A stretch of DNA of 64,000 nt from CAG-557 sp045540315 (GCA_045540315.1 JAZQHA010000065.1:1-64000), one strand, 5' to 3'. Numbered from the stretch's first letter, positions 7,790 to 17,045 are shown. Made by a program: numbers and translations. Notes: generated from the sequence alone by a model not told the origin.

Positions 7790-8371
7790 ATGAATTTCAA
7801 TAATGTTTCTTTTGAAGCGGCTTTTGGAAGTAAAGCTCAGTTAAAAAAATCTACTTGTCCGGAGATAGTTTTTTCTGGTCGCTCAAATGTTGGAAAGTCG
7901 TCGCTAATAAATAAGTTGGTCAACAGAAAAGCTTTGGCGAGAGTTAGCACTAAGCCGGGAAAGACCGGGACGATAAATTTTTATGACATTGACGCTAAAC
8001 TTAAATTTGTGGACTTACCCGGATATGGTTATGCAAAAGTCTCGACGAAGGAAAAAGAACGTTGGTCAGGTTTAGTTGAGGGCTATTTTAACGCGGAGAG
8101 AAATATTGGTTTGGTTGTGCAACTAGTTGATATGCGTCACAGACCGACCGCGGATGACCTACATATGATAGAGTTTTTGAGGGCTAATGAGTTTAACTTT
8201 ATTGTTGTGCTGACAAAAAGCGATAAGCTAAACAAAACTCAGAGAGAAGAACGCTTAGCTAGTTTAAGTGAGGATTTTTCATCTGAGGATATCGATTTTA
8301 TTGTGTTTTCGTCTGTGAGTGGTGAGGGCATAAATGAGTTGCGAGATATTATTAAGAATTTTGCAGAGTAA
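7790..8371 (+). CDS. engB: ribosome biogenesis GTPase EngB (YsxC/YihA)
   Basis: An essential small GTPase of 50S subunit assembly. The 193-residue protein has P-loop GRSNVGKSS at 30-38, a switch region rich in Thr/Gly (STKPGKTGT), DLPGYGYAK (G3) at 75-83 and TKSDK (G4) near 141. The clpX-(lon)-engB order is a Bacillus-type arrangement. The AAGGA site is about 13 bases from the ATG. A strong terminator closes the transcript. Confidence 0.95.
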   Translation: MNFNNVSFEAAFGSKAQLKKSTCPEIVFSGRSNVGKSSLINKLVNRKALARVSTKPGKTGTINFYDIDAKLKFVDLPGYGYAKVSTKEKERWSGLVEGYFNAERNIGLVVQLVDMRHRPTADDLHMIEFLRANEFNFIVVLTKSDKLNKTQREERLASLSEDFSSEDIDFIVFSSVSGEGINELRDIIKNFAE

Positions 8372-8387
8372 ATAAAATCAACCATGA

Positions 8388-8425
8388 GGGAGCCGCGCGG
8401 TATAGTGCGGCTCCCGTATTTTTTT
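8388..8425 (+). terminator. Rho-independent terminator after engB
   Basis: GGGAGCCGC pairs with GCGGCTCCC across a 10-base loop, followed by GTATTTTTTTG. It separates the tig-clp-engB block from the carboxypeptidase gene. Confidence 0.85.
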
Positions 8426-8489
8426 GTCATAGCAAAGCCCTTTGAGGAATAGTATGGTAATAAAACTTGACAAACAAAGGGTGGAAAAA

Positions 8490-9659
8490 ATGTCTTTTAG
8501 AGTAGTAAAAAAATGGCATAAAATTGTCCTAAGCATGATTTTGATGGTATCGATGTTTTTTTATTTTGAGCAAAGAGTTGATTCGGTTAGTGAAGATAGT
8601 ATAGAGATTCTGGCACCGGCTGCGATATTAATGGAGCCCAAAACAGGAAAGGTTTTATATGAGAAAAATTCTCATGAGGTTAGATGTTGTGCATCTATTA
8701 CAAAGGTCATGACGATGATTTTAGTTATGGAGGCACTAGACAGTGGAAAGATAAACTTAGCGGATACAGTTGCAGCCAGTGAGCATGCCTCTTCGATGGG
8801 AGGCTCAGATATTTGGCTCAAACCTGGAGAGACGATGACGGTAGATGAGCTGATAAAGGCAACGATGGTGGCCTCTGCGAATGATGCGGCTGTAGCTTTG
8901 GCTGAACATGTTTGTGGCTCTGAGGATATTTTTGTAGAAGAAATGAATCGCAAGGCTAAAGATTTAGGTATGTACGATACGGTATTTAAAAATTGTAATG
9001 GGTTAGATGAGGATGGACATGTGACAAGCGCTTATGATGTTGCCTTGATGTCGCGAGAACTAATAAAGCATGAGAAAATATTTGAATATTCATCAATTTG
9101 GATGGACTATTTACGTGACGGCAAGACTCAATTAGTAAACACAAACAAGCTGCTAAAGAGTTACAAAGGTATAACTGGTCTCAAGACCGGCACAACATCG
9201 CAAGCAGGATGTTGCATAACGGCGACTGCGACAAGGGGAAACTTAAGTTTAAATGCGGTCGTATTAGGCGGAGCCAACGGCAAAGAGCGCTTTAAAGATG
9301 CGGCAACTTTGATGGATTTTGGTTTCGCAAATTATAACATGTTGCAGCCTGTCATCGATGAAAGCATATTTGAGCCAGTGAAGGTTCTTAATGGTATGCA
9401 GCCGGAAGTTGGTGTTGAGGCTAATGTGGAAAATGAAGTGCTCGTTCCCAAGGGACAAGAGAGAAGTATTAACAACAGCATGGAAATTGTTTCGGAGATA
9501 ACAGCTCCAGTGGAGAAAGGTCAAAGTTTAGGACGTCTGCTCTATAAATTAGATGATGAATTGCTTGCCGAGTATGATATTTTGGCAATGGAGGATGTGG
9601 AAGAGATTAATTTTCTGGATGTTTTGATGGAACTAATAGAAGAGTTTTTTAAAATTTAA
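8490..9659 (+). CDS. D-alanyl-D-alanine carboxypeptidase (PBP5/DacF family, S11)
   Basis: Trims the terminal D-Ala from peptidoglycan pentapeptides outside the membrane. The active-site motifs are all present: S69-x-x-K72 (ASITKVM), SAN in VASANDAA, and KTG in LKTGTT. An N-terminal hydrophobic segment (about residues 10-26) is a signal sequence or anchor. A PBP5-type C-terminal domain ends in an amphipathic tail (IEEFFKI). I chose ATG 8490 (389 aa) because AAAGGGTGG precedes it. Starts at 8454 or TTG 8442 are also possible and would lengthen the cytoplasmic end. A second S11 enzyme lies at 29.7 kb. Confidence 0.9.
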   Translation: MSFRVVKKWHKIVLSMILMVSMFFYFEQRVDSVSEDSIEILAPAAILMEPKTGKVLYEKNSHEVRCCASITKVMTMILVMEALDSGKINLADTVAASEHASSMGGSDIWLKPGETMTVDELIKATMVASANDAAVALAEHVCGSEDIFVEEMNRKAKDLGMYDTVFKNCNGLDEDGHVTSAYDVALMSRELIKHEKIFEYSSIWMDYLRDGKTQLVNTNKLLKSYKGITGLKTGTTSQAGCCITATATRGNLSLNAVVLGGANGKERFKDAATLMDFGFANYNMLQPVIDESIFEPVKVLNGMQPEVGVEANVENEVLVPKGQERSINNSMEIVSEITAPVEKGQSLGRLLYKLDDELLAEYDILAMEDVEEINFLDVLMELIEEFFKI

Positions 9660-9696
9660 AAGTGTCGAGAGTAGCTCGTATATTTAAATTTTTCTA

Positions 9697-9859
9697 GTTA
9701 CCATAGCCGCGGCCGCGAGGCCAACGGAAATAAATATTTATTTCCGTTGTACCCCAGTGCTCAACAAAGTTGAGCGCTGGGGTGGCCGAAGGCTCCAAAG
9801 GAGCCTTCGGCGCCTCGCGGCGGCGCTGGTGGCGCAGTAGCCCAATAAAAAAGCACTCC
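9697..9859 (+). repeat. cloverleaf element, copy E
   Basis: The outer stem GCCGCGAGGCC/GGCGCCTCGCGGC encloses three hairpins: CAACGGAAATAAA/TTTATTTCCGTTG, CCCCAGTGCTCAAC/GTTGAGCGCTGGGG with one T:G pair, and GCCGAAGGCTCC/GGAGCCTTCGGC. The right end carries GCACTCC at 9853-9859. The left terminal repeat is not clear, so the left boundary is approximate. Confidence 0.85.
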
Positions 9860-9875
9860 TATGAGATTATTTTCA

Positions 9876-9904
9876 TTGCAAAACAAATTTTTATAGTGTA
9901 GAAT
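9876..9904 (+). promoter_or_regulatory. putative promoter for pgi
   Basis: TTGCAA at 9876-9881 and TAGAAT at 9899-9904 are 17 bases apart, with TG immediately before the -10. It lies 32 bases before the pgi start, just outside copy E. Confidence 0.5.
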
Positions 9905-9936
9905 GTGTCTAGATTGAACGGAAAGGCTGGAGAGTT

Positions 9937-11274
9937 ATGCCGATAGAACTAAGCGCAAAATATCTAGAAGCGTTCATTGATGAGGAAGAACTTCGAGGGA
10001 TAGCACCTCAAGTGGAGCTGGCCCATAGATTGTTGTACGACAAGACTGGAGCTGGTAGCGACTTTACTGGTTGGGTTGAGTGGCCCTCTAGTTACGATAA
10101 AGATGAGTTTTTACGCATAAAAGAGGCGGCAAAGAGGATTAATGAAAACACAGATGTTTTTATAGTAATAGGAATAGGAGGCTCGTACTTAGGGGCCAGA
10201 GCCGTAATTGAGTTGCTAAAGTCACAGAATTACAACACGCTGCCTAAAAATACGCCAGATATTTATTTTATAGGAAATAGCATTAGTTCTACGGCGTTAA
10301 GCGAACTTTTGCAAATTTGCGATGGAAAGAATGTAAGTGTAAATGTGATATCCAAGTCTGGAACAACGACTGAGCCGGCAATTGCGTTCAGGATTTTTAA
10401 GAAGTTTCTAGAAGACAAATACGGTAAGGATGGTGCGCAAAAGCGGATTTTTTGCACGACAGATAAATCAAGAGGCACCTTAAAGCAGATGGCAGATAAA
10501 GAAGGCTATGAGACCTTTGTTATTCCGGACGATATTGGTGGACGGTACTCGGTGCTAACTGCCGTTGGACTTTTACCCATTGCTGTGGCTGGAATTGATA
10601 TCGATGCATTGATGCGTGGTGCAAAAGCGGCTCAAGATAAATTTAATTGCGTTGATATTGAAAAAAATGGCTGTTACAAATATGCAGCAATTCGGAATTT
10701 ATTATATCGAAAGGGCAAGACCATTGAGTTGTTAGTGAGCTATGAACCAAATTTCGCTATGATGAATGAATGGTTTAAGCAGTTATTTGGTGAGAGCGAA
10801 GGTAAAGATAGTAAGGGAATATTTCCTTCGTCGGCTATTTTCTCTACGGACTTACACTCGATGGGTCAATATGTTCAGGATGGCATGCGAAACTTATTTG
10901 AGACAGTTGTTTACGTTGAAAAGCCGCAAACAGATGTACTTATTGAGCAGATTGCTGAAAATCCAGATGGGTTAAACTTTCTAGCTGGAAAGACAGTGTC
11001 CTTTGTGAACGAGAATGCGTTTTTAGGGACAGTACTTGCGCATACAGACGGTGGTGTACCAAATATAATTTTGAAGATGCCTGAAATAACTCCTTTTGAG
11101 GTAGGCTATTTAATATATTTCTTTGAGAAGGCTTGTGCAATTTCGGGATACATTTTGGGAGTTAATCCGTTTAATCAGCCGGGCGTCGAAGCTTATAAAA
11201 AAAATATGTTTGCGTTGCTTGGCAAACCCGGTTATGAGGCTCGTCGAGAAGTTCTTTTGGAGAGACTTAAATAG
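9937..11274 (+). CDS. pgi: glucose-6-phosphate isomerase
   Basis: Interconverts glucose-6-phosphate and fructose-6-phosphate in glycolysis. The 445-residue length matches the shorter Firmicutes PGI type. Visible signatures are GIGGSYLGARA near the sugar-phosphate site, SKSGTTTEPA, the catalytic Glu region (GESEGKDSKG) and the C-terminal NPFNQPGVEAYK with the active-site Lys. The ATG follows GGAAAGGCTGGAGAG. It is followed after 24 bases by a P-loop protein gene. Confidence 0.96.
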   Translation: MPIELSAKYLEAFIDEEELRGIAPQVELAHRLLYDKTGAGSDFTGWVEWPSSYDKDEFLRIKEAAKRINENTDVFIVIGIGGSYLGARAVIELLKSQNYNTLPKNTPDIYFIGNSISSTALSELLQICDGKNVSVNVISKSGTTTEPAIAFRIFKKFLEDKYGKDGAQKRIFCTTDKSRGTLKQMADKEGYETFVIPDDIGGRYSVLTAVGLLPIAVAGIDIDALMRGAKAAQDKFNCVDIEKNGCYKYAAIRNLLYRKGKTIELLVSYEPNFAMMNEWFKQLFGESEGKDSKGIFPSSAIFSTDLHSMGQYVQDGMRNLFETVVYVEKPQTDVLIEQIAENPDGLNFLAGKTVSFVNENAFLGTVLAHTDGGVPNIILKMPEITPFEVGYLIYFFEKACAISGYILGVNPFNQPGVEAYKKNMFALLGKPGYEARREVLLERLK

Positions 11275-11298
11275 ATTAAAATTCGTGGGGGAGTAATT

Positions 11299-11715
11299 AT
11301 GATAAATCTAATAGTTGGCAAAAAGGGCTCTGGCAAAACAAAGCAATTAGTGGAGTACGCAAATGAAGCACTTGCAAAAAGTACAGGTAACATAGTTGTA
11401 ATTGTTAAAGGGTCGAAATTGACCTTTGACCTTACTCATAAGGCGCGATTGATTAACATTGATGACTACAAAATTTGCAATTTCGATGGTTTATACGGAT
11501 TTATGTGTGGTCTTTGTGCCGGAAATTACGATTTGACGGATATTTTAGTTGACTCGACTATGGATATTGGCGGTGGAAACGTTGCGGATTTTGAGTGTAT
11601 TATCAAAAAACTTAACTCACTTGCGCAGGATAGCAATGTTAGGTTGACCATGTCTGTTTCGATAGATGAGAGTGAGTTAACTTCTGAAATTAAGAGCGTT
11701 TCAAATATTATGTAA
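11299..11715 (+). CDS. P-loop ATP-binding protein of unknown function
   Basis: A 138-residue protein beginning MINLIVGKKGSGKTKQL, a textbook Walker A near the N terminus. A possible Walker B-like segment is ILVDSTMD at about residues 91-98. I do not recognise a named family. It may be a small nucleotide kinase-like or ATPase-like fold. Translation starts behind GGGGGAG. It is probably cotranscribed with pgi and ends before a terminator-like hairpin that overlaps the start of the PBP gene. Confidence 0.7.
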   Translation: MINLIVGKKGSGKTKQLVEYANEALAKSTGNIVVIVKGSKLTFDLTHKARLINIDDYKICNFDGLYGFMCGLCAGNYDLTDILVDSTMDIGGGNVADFECIIKKLNSLAQDSNVRLTMSVSIDESELTSEIKSVSNIM

Positions 11716-11730
11716 GATTATTTTTAGATA

Positions 11731-11773
11731 AAAATTACCCATTGTGCCAATAATAGCCATGGGTGATTTTTTT
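11731..11773 (+). terminator. terminator-like hairpin that contains the ribosome-binding site of the next gene
   Basis: The 12-bp stem AAAATTACCCAT/ATGGGTGATTTT (one T:G pair) encloses a 16-base loop and runs into seven T residues. The right arm contains GGGTGA, the only plausible Shine-Dalgarno for the PBP ATG at 11774. The same structure can end the upstream transcript and sequester the downstream ribosome-binding site. Confidence 0.65.
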
Positions 11774-13387
11774 ATGTATAAACGAATTATTGTCTTTTTT
11801 TCGTTGTTAATGGTCTTGCTTGGTGTCGGCATCATAAACACGTACAAAATTTCACAAGGCGAGATACTTTGCGATGCGGCGGCACAACAAAGTTCTTACA
11901 AGCTAAAGGTAGCGAGTATGCGTGGAAATATATATGACTACAAAAAGAGGCCACTTGTAAGTAAATGTGAGGAAACTTGTATTTCTGTAACACCAGACTT
12001 TAATACAATAAGCATATTAACGCAACTTTTAAACGAGGAAGAACAAAGCTTTGCGATAGAGAAACTAAAAGATGGTAAACCTTTTGTTATGAAGCTAACA
12101 GATGATAGACATCTTATTGCCAACGGGATAAGTACTTTTAGAGTGCCAAAAAGATATGAGAATACTAATTTAGCGCCACATATTATCGGCTATGTAAACG
12201 GTGATATGCAAGGTGTTTTTGGTGTGGAAAAAGCTTTTAATGAGTATTTAAGTAACTCGCAGGGCAATATTTTTGTAAAATATCGGGTAGACGCGTTAAA
12301 TCGGCGAATTCCTGGTGAGAATGTTGTCATTGAAAATACTATGTATAAGTGTAGTAAGGGAGTTGTTTTAACTCTAGATGAAAAAATTCAAAAAATCGCG
12401 CAAAGTGCTGCTGAAAAGTATATCAAAAAAGGAGCTGTTATCGTCGCGGAGGTGCCCAATTGCGAGATAAGAGCTTGCGTGAGTATGCCGAGTTTTTCTC
12501 CGACAGAAGTCGCTTCGGTACTTAACGACGAGGACGCTCCTTTGTTAAACCGAGCTCTTTTGCCGTACAATATTGGTTCGGTTTTTAAGTTAGTAACCGC
12601 TGCGGCTATTTTAGAGTCAGATTTAAATCCAAACGAAATCTATCCTTGTACCGGTAAGTGTAACGTGGACAATCATGAGTTTCATTGCTTTAATAATAAA
12701 CCTCACGATGGCGTTGACTTAAAAAGAGCTATAGCACTTTCGTGTAACACCTACTTTATTGAAAAGGCCCTTGCGATTGGTGGAGAAAAAATCCTCGAAA
12801 TGGCCAAGCGTTTAGGGTTAGCTAAGGAACTTGAGTTGGCGCCTGAGATAATTTCAAAAAAAGGTTTATTGCCATCTCGTGAAAGTCTGGAGAACGATAG
12901 AATTCTTGCAAATTTTTCGTTTGGACAAGGAAAACTACTAGTTACGCCAATACAGATAGCAGCGCTAATAAATACAATCGCCTCGGGAGGAACTTACTGC
13001 GAACCTAAATTGATAGAAGGCCTTGTCAGTGAAAATTTAGACTTCGTACAAAAAACGGCTAAGCCGAGGCTAATAAGAGTACTAACAAAAGAACATTCGG
13101 ACATTTTATTAAGTGCCATGAAAGATTCTGTTGAGTATGGCACAAGTACTCGAGGTAAGCCTGATGTAGGGCTAGCCGCTGCTAAGACTGGCACTGCGCA
13201 GACCGGCATAAAAATCGACGACCGCCCAGTTATTCAGGCTTGGTACGCAGGAATTTATCCGGCTGATGAGCCAAAATACGTAATAATTACTTTTGCCGAG
13301 GATGCAAAAGGTGGTGGAGAGAGTTGTGGCCCTGCATTTAAAAAGATCGCTCAAGATATTTTTTATGAGTTTTTAAAGTATGCATGA
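11774..13387 (+). CDS. class B penicillin-binding protein transpeptidase (FtsI/SpoVD-like)
   Basis: A peptidoglycan D,D-transpeptidase anchored by one N-terminal membrane helix (about residues 3-22). The active-site motifs are S-V-F-K near residue 268 (IGSVFKLVTAA), S-C-N (LSCNTYF) and KTG (AAKTGTAQTG). At 537 aa it is short for the family, with a compact N-terminal dimerisation domain and no PASTA repeats. ATG 11774 is chosen over 11744 and 11759, which fall inside the upstream hairpin. It could serve division or sporulation; sequence alone does not separate these. Confidence 0.88.
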   Translation: MYKRIIVFFSLLMVLLGVGIINTYKISQGEILCDAAAQQSSYKLKVASMRGNIYDYKKRPLVSKCEETCISVTPDFNTISILTQLLNEEEQSFAIEKLKDGKPFVMKLTDDRHLIANGISTFRVPKRYENTNLAPHIIGYVNGDMQGVFGVEKAFNEYLSNSQGNIFVKYRVDALNRRIPGENVVIENTMYKCSKGVVLTLDEKIQKIAQSAAEKYIKKGAVIVAEVPNCEIRACVSMPSFSPTEVASVLNDEDAPLLNRALLPYNIGSVFKLVTAAAILESDLNPNEIYPCTGKCNVDNHEFHCFNNKPHDGVDLKRAIALSCNTYFIEKALAIGGEKILEMAKRLGLAKELELAPEIISKKGLLPSRESLENDRILANFSFGQGKLLVTPIQIAALINTIASGGTYCEPKLIEGLVSENLDFVQKTAKPRLIRVLTKEHSDILLSAMKDSVEYGTSTRGKPDVGLAAAKTGTAQTGIKIDDRPVIQAWYAGIYPADEPKYVIITFAEDAKGGGESCGPAFKKIAQDIFYEFLKYA

Positions 13388-13400
13388 GTCGACAAATTTA

Positions 13401-14600
13401 TTACATTTTTATAATTTTTGAATTCATCTCAAAGCCGCACGGACGAACACTAGGCAACATTAAGTTATACAAATCGTAGGCTTTGCGCTCACACTCGAAA
13501 AATTTCATAGCAACAGTGTTATTTTTAAGTTTTTTCATATCTGAAGCGTTGGTAACGAGGGGCAATTTTGATTTTTGTTTCGCAATCTTAAGTATTTCCT
13601 CGCCGTGCTTGTTAAATCCTAATACTCTTATGTATGGTGGCGATAAAGCTTGAAATTCCTTGTTGATTTCTAAAAAGGCCGAGAGTATAATGCGTTGAAC
13701 TCGCAGTTGAGTGTAGCGTTTGCTTTTTATCCTAGTGTAAACTTCCTCCAGAGAGGTGGCTTTTTGAACGACGTCGAATATCTTATTTTCTAGGCCTTCA
13801 TTTACATCGGCGATTTTTAAATAATCTTCCTGAGTCATTGTTCGCAGCTTTGCGAGAACAGCGCGCTCGCAATTGAGGAGAGTCGCGGGTGCAACACCTT
13901 TTTCTATTTCGCGCAATAATACTTTATATGTAACGTCTGGAACATATTTTTTGAACTCAAGGTTGTTTTGAAAGAGCATCTCGCGAAGTAAAGACGAACT
14001 TGCGAAGTTGGCACAGGGAAGACTGCTGTCGTGCATGGAGCCTTGACGCAAAATAGCTAACGGTTTTATTGTTGAGTTAAGCAAATTCAGATTTTTGATG
14101 TACTCTATCGCAAGGATATTATTTGGCTTTAAAAATAAATTTGCAACCTTTTCGCCATAAAGTTCACTAATAGCCAGTGTGCGAGCGCTTGCAAAAGAAA
14201 TGCCATCTTTTAAGCGCAGTTTTGTTAGCTTGAGGACGTTCTGCTCTGTTACAACTTGAGCGGCTTCTTGAAGTGCAGATAATTTGTCGTCTTCGCAGCC
14301 AAAACTCAAGTAATCCACGCAACCTAAAGCCTCTGCTAAAAATGTTGCTCCAAAAGCAAATTTCTCTGCACTGGCGATAGAGTATGGCGTTGGTAGCTCG
14401 AGAACTAAGTCGCAGCCGTTTTGCAGTGCGATTTCAGTTTTGGTGTGCTTTGAGATTATAGATGGCAAACCCCTTTGAGTAAAATTTCCACTCATAATAG
14501 CAACAACATGCGAGGTACCTTGTTTTCTAGTTTGCTCAATATGATATTGATGTCCGTTATGAAATGGATTATACTCGCTAATTATCGCCGAAATAATCAT
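13401..14600 (-). CDS. tmcAL: tRNA(Met) cytidine acetate ligase TmcAL (YlbM)
   Basis: Uses acetate and ATP to form N4-acetylcytidine at the wobble position of elongator tRNA-Met. The N-terminal nucleotidyltransferase-like motif NPFHNGH lies in the first 20 residues, followed by SGNFTQRG. The length of 399 aa is normal. Its start overlaps the stop of the P-type ATPase gene (ATGA), so the two form an operon on the minus strand, driven from the promoter at 17.0 kb. It is convergent with the PBP gene. Confidence 0.93.
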   Translation of the reverse strand: MIISAIISEYNPFHNGHQYHIEQTRKQGTSHVVAIMSGNFTQRGLPSIISKHTKTEIALQNGCDLVLELPTPYSIASAEKFAFGATFLAEALGCVDYLSFGCEDDKLSALQEAAQVVTEQNVLKLTKLRLKDGISFASARTLAISELYGEKVANLFLKPNNILAIEYIKNLNLLNSTIKPLAILRQGSMHDSSLPCANFASSSLLREMLFQNNLEFKKYVPDVTYKVLLREIEKGVAPATLLNCERAVLAKLRTMTQEDYLKIADVNEGLENKIFDVVQKATSLEEVYTRIKSKRYTQLRVQRIILSAFLEINKEFQALSPPYIRVLGFNKHGEEILKIAKQKSKLPLVTNASDMKKLKNNTVAMKFFECERKAYDLYNLMLPSVRPCGFEMNSKIIKM

Positions 14601-16960
14601 AAGTTTTTATCCTGCCGCTCGAGTTTGTGCGCAAATTTTGATAAATATTTCAACACAAACCATGAGAGCCATCCCAACAAAGTTCCTACAAGTACCAGCT
14701 TTACGGTTGGCATCGACAATGAAAAAAAGTCTCGGAATAACAATACGCCGCTCGAAAATGCAGTTACCATTGTCGAAAATAAAAATTTCCGTATAAAGTT
14801 GAATGGTGTGCAAAGTTTAAATAGCAATAAAAATCCATTTAATCCGGTTAATGCAACGCAGAGTGTGGAGATTTCTGTCTCGGTAAGCGGAATTAATTTA
14901 GCTATCGCTGTGACCGAAAGTATCGATATTACTATGGTTAAGGCACAGGGGAGTGCTTTTTTTATTATGTTTAAAAATAAGTTGCCGTCTATGCGATTGC
15001 TATTGGGCTCCAGTGCTAGCACAAAGGACGGAATGCCTATGGTAAACATGTTTATGAGCGTCATTTGAATGGGCATGAATGGGTACGGCGTGTTAAAAAA
15101 TAAGAATAAAATTGCCAATAATGTCGAGTAAATTGTTTTAATCAAGAAAAGTGACGAGGAGCGTTGAATATTGTTGATTGAGCGTCGCCCCTCTAATACT
15201 ACTTTTGGCATCGAGGCAAAGTCGGAATTTAGTAGTACAAGCTGAGAAACATTTCTTGCGGCGTCGCTGCCGTTGGCCATAACAACACTACAATCGGCCT
15301 CTTTTAACGCCAGAACATCATTCACGCCGTCGCCGGTCATTGCAACGGTATGCCCACACTCCTTGAGCGCACAAATGATTTCTTTTTTTTGAGTCGGAGA
15401 AACTCTTCCAAAGATAGTGTACTCACTAACGGCCTTTTTGATATCATCTTTTGTCTTTAAGGTAGTTGCGTCGATACATTTGTCATAGTTTTTTACGCCG
15501 ACACGTTTTGCAATATTCGCGACGGTATTTACGTTGTCTCCAGACACTATTTTAATATCGACGCCCTCATTGTAGAAGTATTTGAGGGTTTCTTCAGCAG
15601 TTTCACGAATAACATCGTGAATAAGAACAAATCCCATAAGTTCGAGATTTTCTGGGAGAGCATTCTTAACAAAGTTTTCTTTGGAGTGAGCTAGAATTAC
15701 AACGCGATTTTCTTGAGTATATTGCTGCAGTTCGCTTTTTATTGAGTTGATTTTATCTTTCAAGATGAATTCAGCTGCGCCCATGACATAGCTGCCAAGC
15801 CCGTCTATGTATACGCCCGACCATTTTTTATCCGAAGAGAAAGGGACAATGGTAGTGGCTTTTTTGTGGTGTGTCTTATTTTTCTCAACGAAATCCTTAA
15901 TTGCATAGTAGGTGGGATTTGTATCTTCGGTGTTGTTTACTATCATCGCAAGTCCAGCGTGTAAGTCACTTTTGGAGAAGCTTTTATGAGGAATCACATC
16001 ATCAACTTGCATAGTACCTTGAGTTATAGTACCAGTTTTGTCGAGGCATAAAGTATCAACTCGAGCTAAAGTCTCGATGCAATAAAGGTCTTGAACGAGC
16101 ACCTTTTTCTTAGTTAGACGAACAACACCGACGGCCAATACGGTGCTGGTAAGGAGCACTAGTCCCTCTGGGATCATGCCAATTAGTGCAGCGGTTGTAT
16201 TTACTACGGCGTTTTCTAGGGTATTATTACTAAACTGACGCATAAATAAAATAATGCCGATGGGGACGATAAGAATAGATAAAATTAAAATGATGCGGTT
16301 AAAAGCGGCCATTATTTGTGAGTTGCTTTTTTTGACATACTTTGCATCACTTGAGATTTTTGAAGCGTAATTATCTTTACCAACATGTTCGACTTTTGCT
16401 TTGCACTTGCCACTCACAATAAAGCTGCCAGACAATAATATATTGCCGATTTTTTTGTAGATTGAGTCGGACTCGCCGGTCAAGAGGGACTCATTAACGC
16501 TGACGTGACCACATATAATTTTACAGTCCGCGGGAATTTGACAGCCTTGTGTTAGCTCGATTATATCGTCTAGAACAAGCTCATTTACACTAAGTTGACA
16601 TTTTTTACCATCTCGGATGGCTGTTACTTTATTTAGCGAGAGTATCGACAACTTATCGACAGCTCGTTTTGCACGAATTTCCTGAAAAGTACTTATAATG
16701 AGATTAGAAATTACGACGCCCATAAAAAGAAGATTTTTAAATGAGCCTACATAAATTATTGCGGCGGCTAAAACGAAGTTTAATATGTTGAATAGTGTAA
16801 ACGTGTTGTCTTTTATAATTTGAGGAATAGTTTTTGTCGGAATGGATGTGTCTATATTTACGAGTTCATCCTGAATTCGTGCCGAAACTTGCGCTTGAGA
16901 TAGACCAAAGTTTGGATCGGGATTGTATCGTGTGATTTTACCAAATGTCTCCGTTGGCAT
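14597..16960 (-). CDS. cation-transporting P-type ATPase (CtpE/Ca2+-ATPase-like)
   Basis: A membrane pump of 787 aa. It has the actuator motif TGES (LLTGESD), the phosphorylation site DKTGT (CLDKTGTIT), the hinge MTGDGVNDV, and PEGL in the ion-path helix (GMIPEGLVLLT), which is typical of Ca2+/Mn2+-type and CtpE-type ATPases. No heavy-metal CPx motif is present, so Ca2+ or a similar divalent cation is likely but unproven. The start at MPTETFGK is chosen because AAGGATGAG precedes it; longer starts lack a site. It is translationally coupled to tmcAL. Confidence 0.9.
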   Translation of the reverse strand: MPTETFGKITRYNPDPNFGLSQAQVSARIQDELVNIDTSIPTKTIPQIIKDNTFTLFNILNFVLAAAIIYVGSFKNLLFMGVVISNLIISTFQEIRAKRAVDKLSILSLNKVTAIRDGKKCQLSVNELVLDDIIELTQGCQIPADCKIICGHVSVNESLLTGESDSIYKKIGNILLSGSFIVSGKCKAKVEHVGKDNYASKISSDAKYVKKSNSQIMAAFNRIILILSILIVPIGIILFMRQFSNNTLENAVVNTTAALIGMIPEGLVLLTSTVLAVGVVRLTKKKVLVQDLYCIETLARVDTLCLDKTGTITQGTMQVDDVIPHKSFSKSDLHAGLAMIVNNTEDTNPTYYAIKDFVEKNKTHHKKATTIVPFSSDKKWSGVYIDGLGSYVMGAAEFILKDKINSIKSELQQYTQENRVVILAHSKENFVKNALPENLELMGFVLIHDVIRETAEETLKYFYNEGVDIKIVSGDNVNTVANIAKRVGVKNYDKCIDATTLKTKDDIKKAVSEYTIFGRVSPTQKKEIICALKECGHTVAMTGDGVNDVLALKEADCSVVMANGSDAARNVSQLVLLNSDFASMPKVVLEGRRSINNIQRSSSLFLIKTIYSTLLAILFLFFNTPYPFMPIQMTLINMFTIGIPSFVLALEPNSNRIDGNLFLNIIKKALPCALTIVISILSVTAIAKLIPLTETEISTLCVALTGLNGFLLLFKLCTPFNFIRKFLFSTMVTAFSSGVLLFRDFFSLSMPTVKLVLVGTLLGWLSWFVLKYLSKFAHKLERQDKNL

Positions 16961-16994
16961 GAAGCTCATCCTTAACTTAAATATTATCACCATA

Positions 16995-17023
16995 ATTATA
17001 TATGTGCGAAAATTCAAAGTCAA
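16995..17023 (-). promoter_or_regulatory. promoter for the P-type ATPase-tmcAL operon
   Basis: On the minus strand TTGACT (17018-17023) and TATAAT (16995-17000) are exactly 17 bases apart. The start codon lies about 35 bases downstream of the -10. Confidence 0.8.
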
Positions 17024-17045
17024 TTACGATTAAATGGAGGTTTTT

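Noticed and set aside
9685..9900. Flanking direct repeat around copy E (AAATTTTT.TAGT on both sides)
   Set aside because: The right match lies about 30 bases beyond the element end and is low-complexity, so it is probably coincidental.
14475..15068. 197-residue plus-strand open frame
   Set aside because: Antisense to the 3' end of the P-type ATPase gene and the start of tmcAL, with no ribosome-binding site and no family features.
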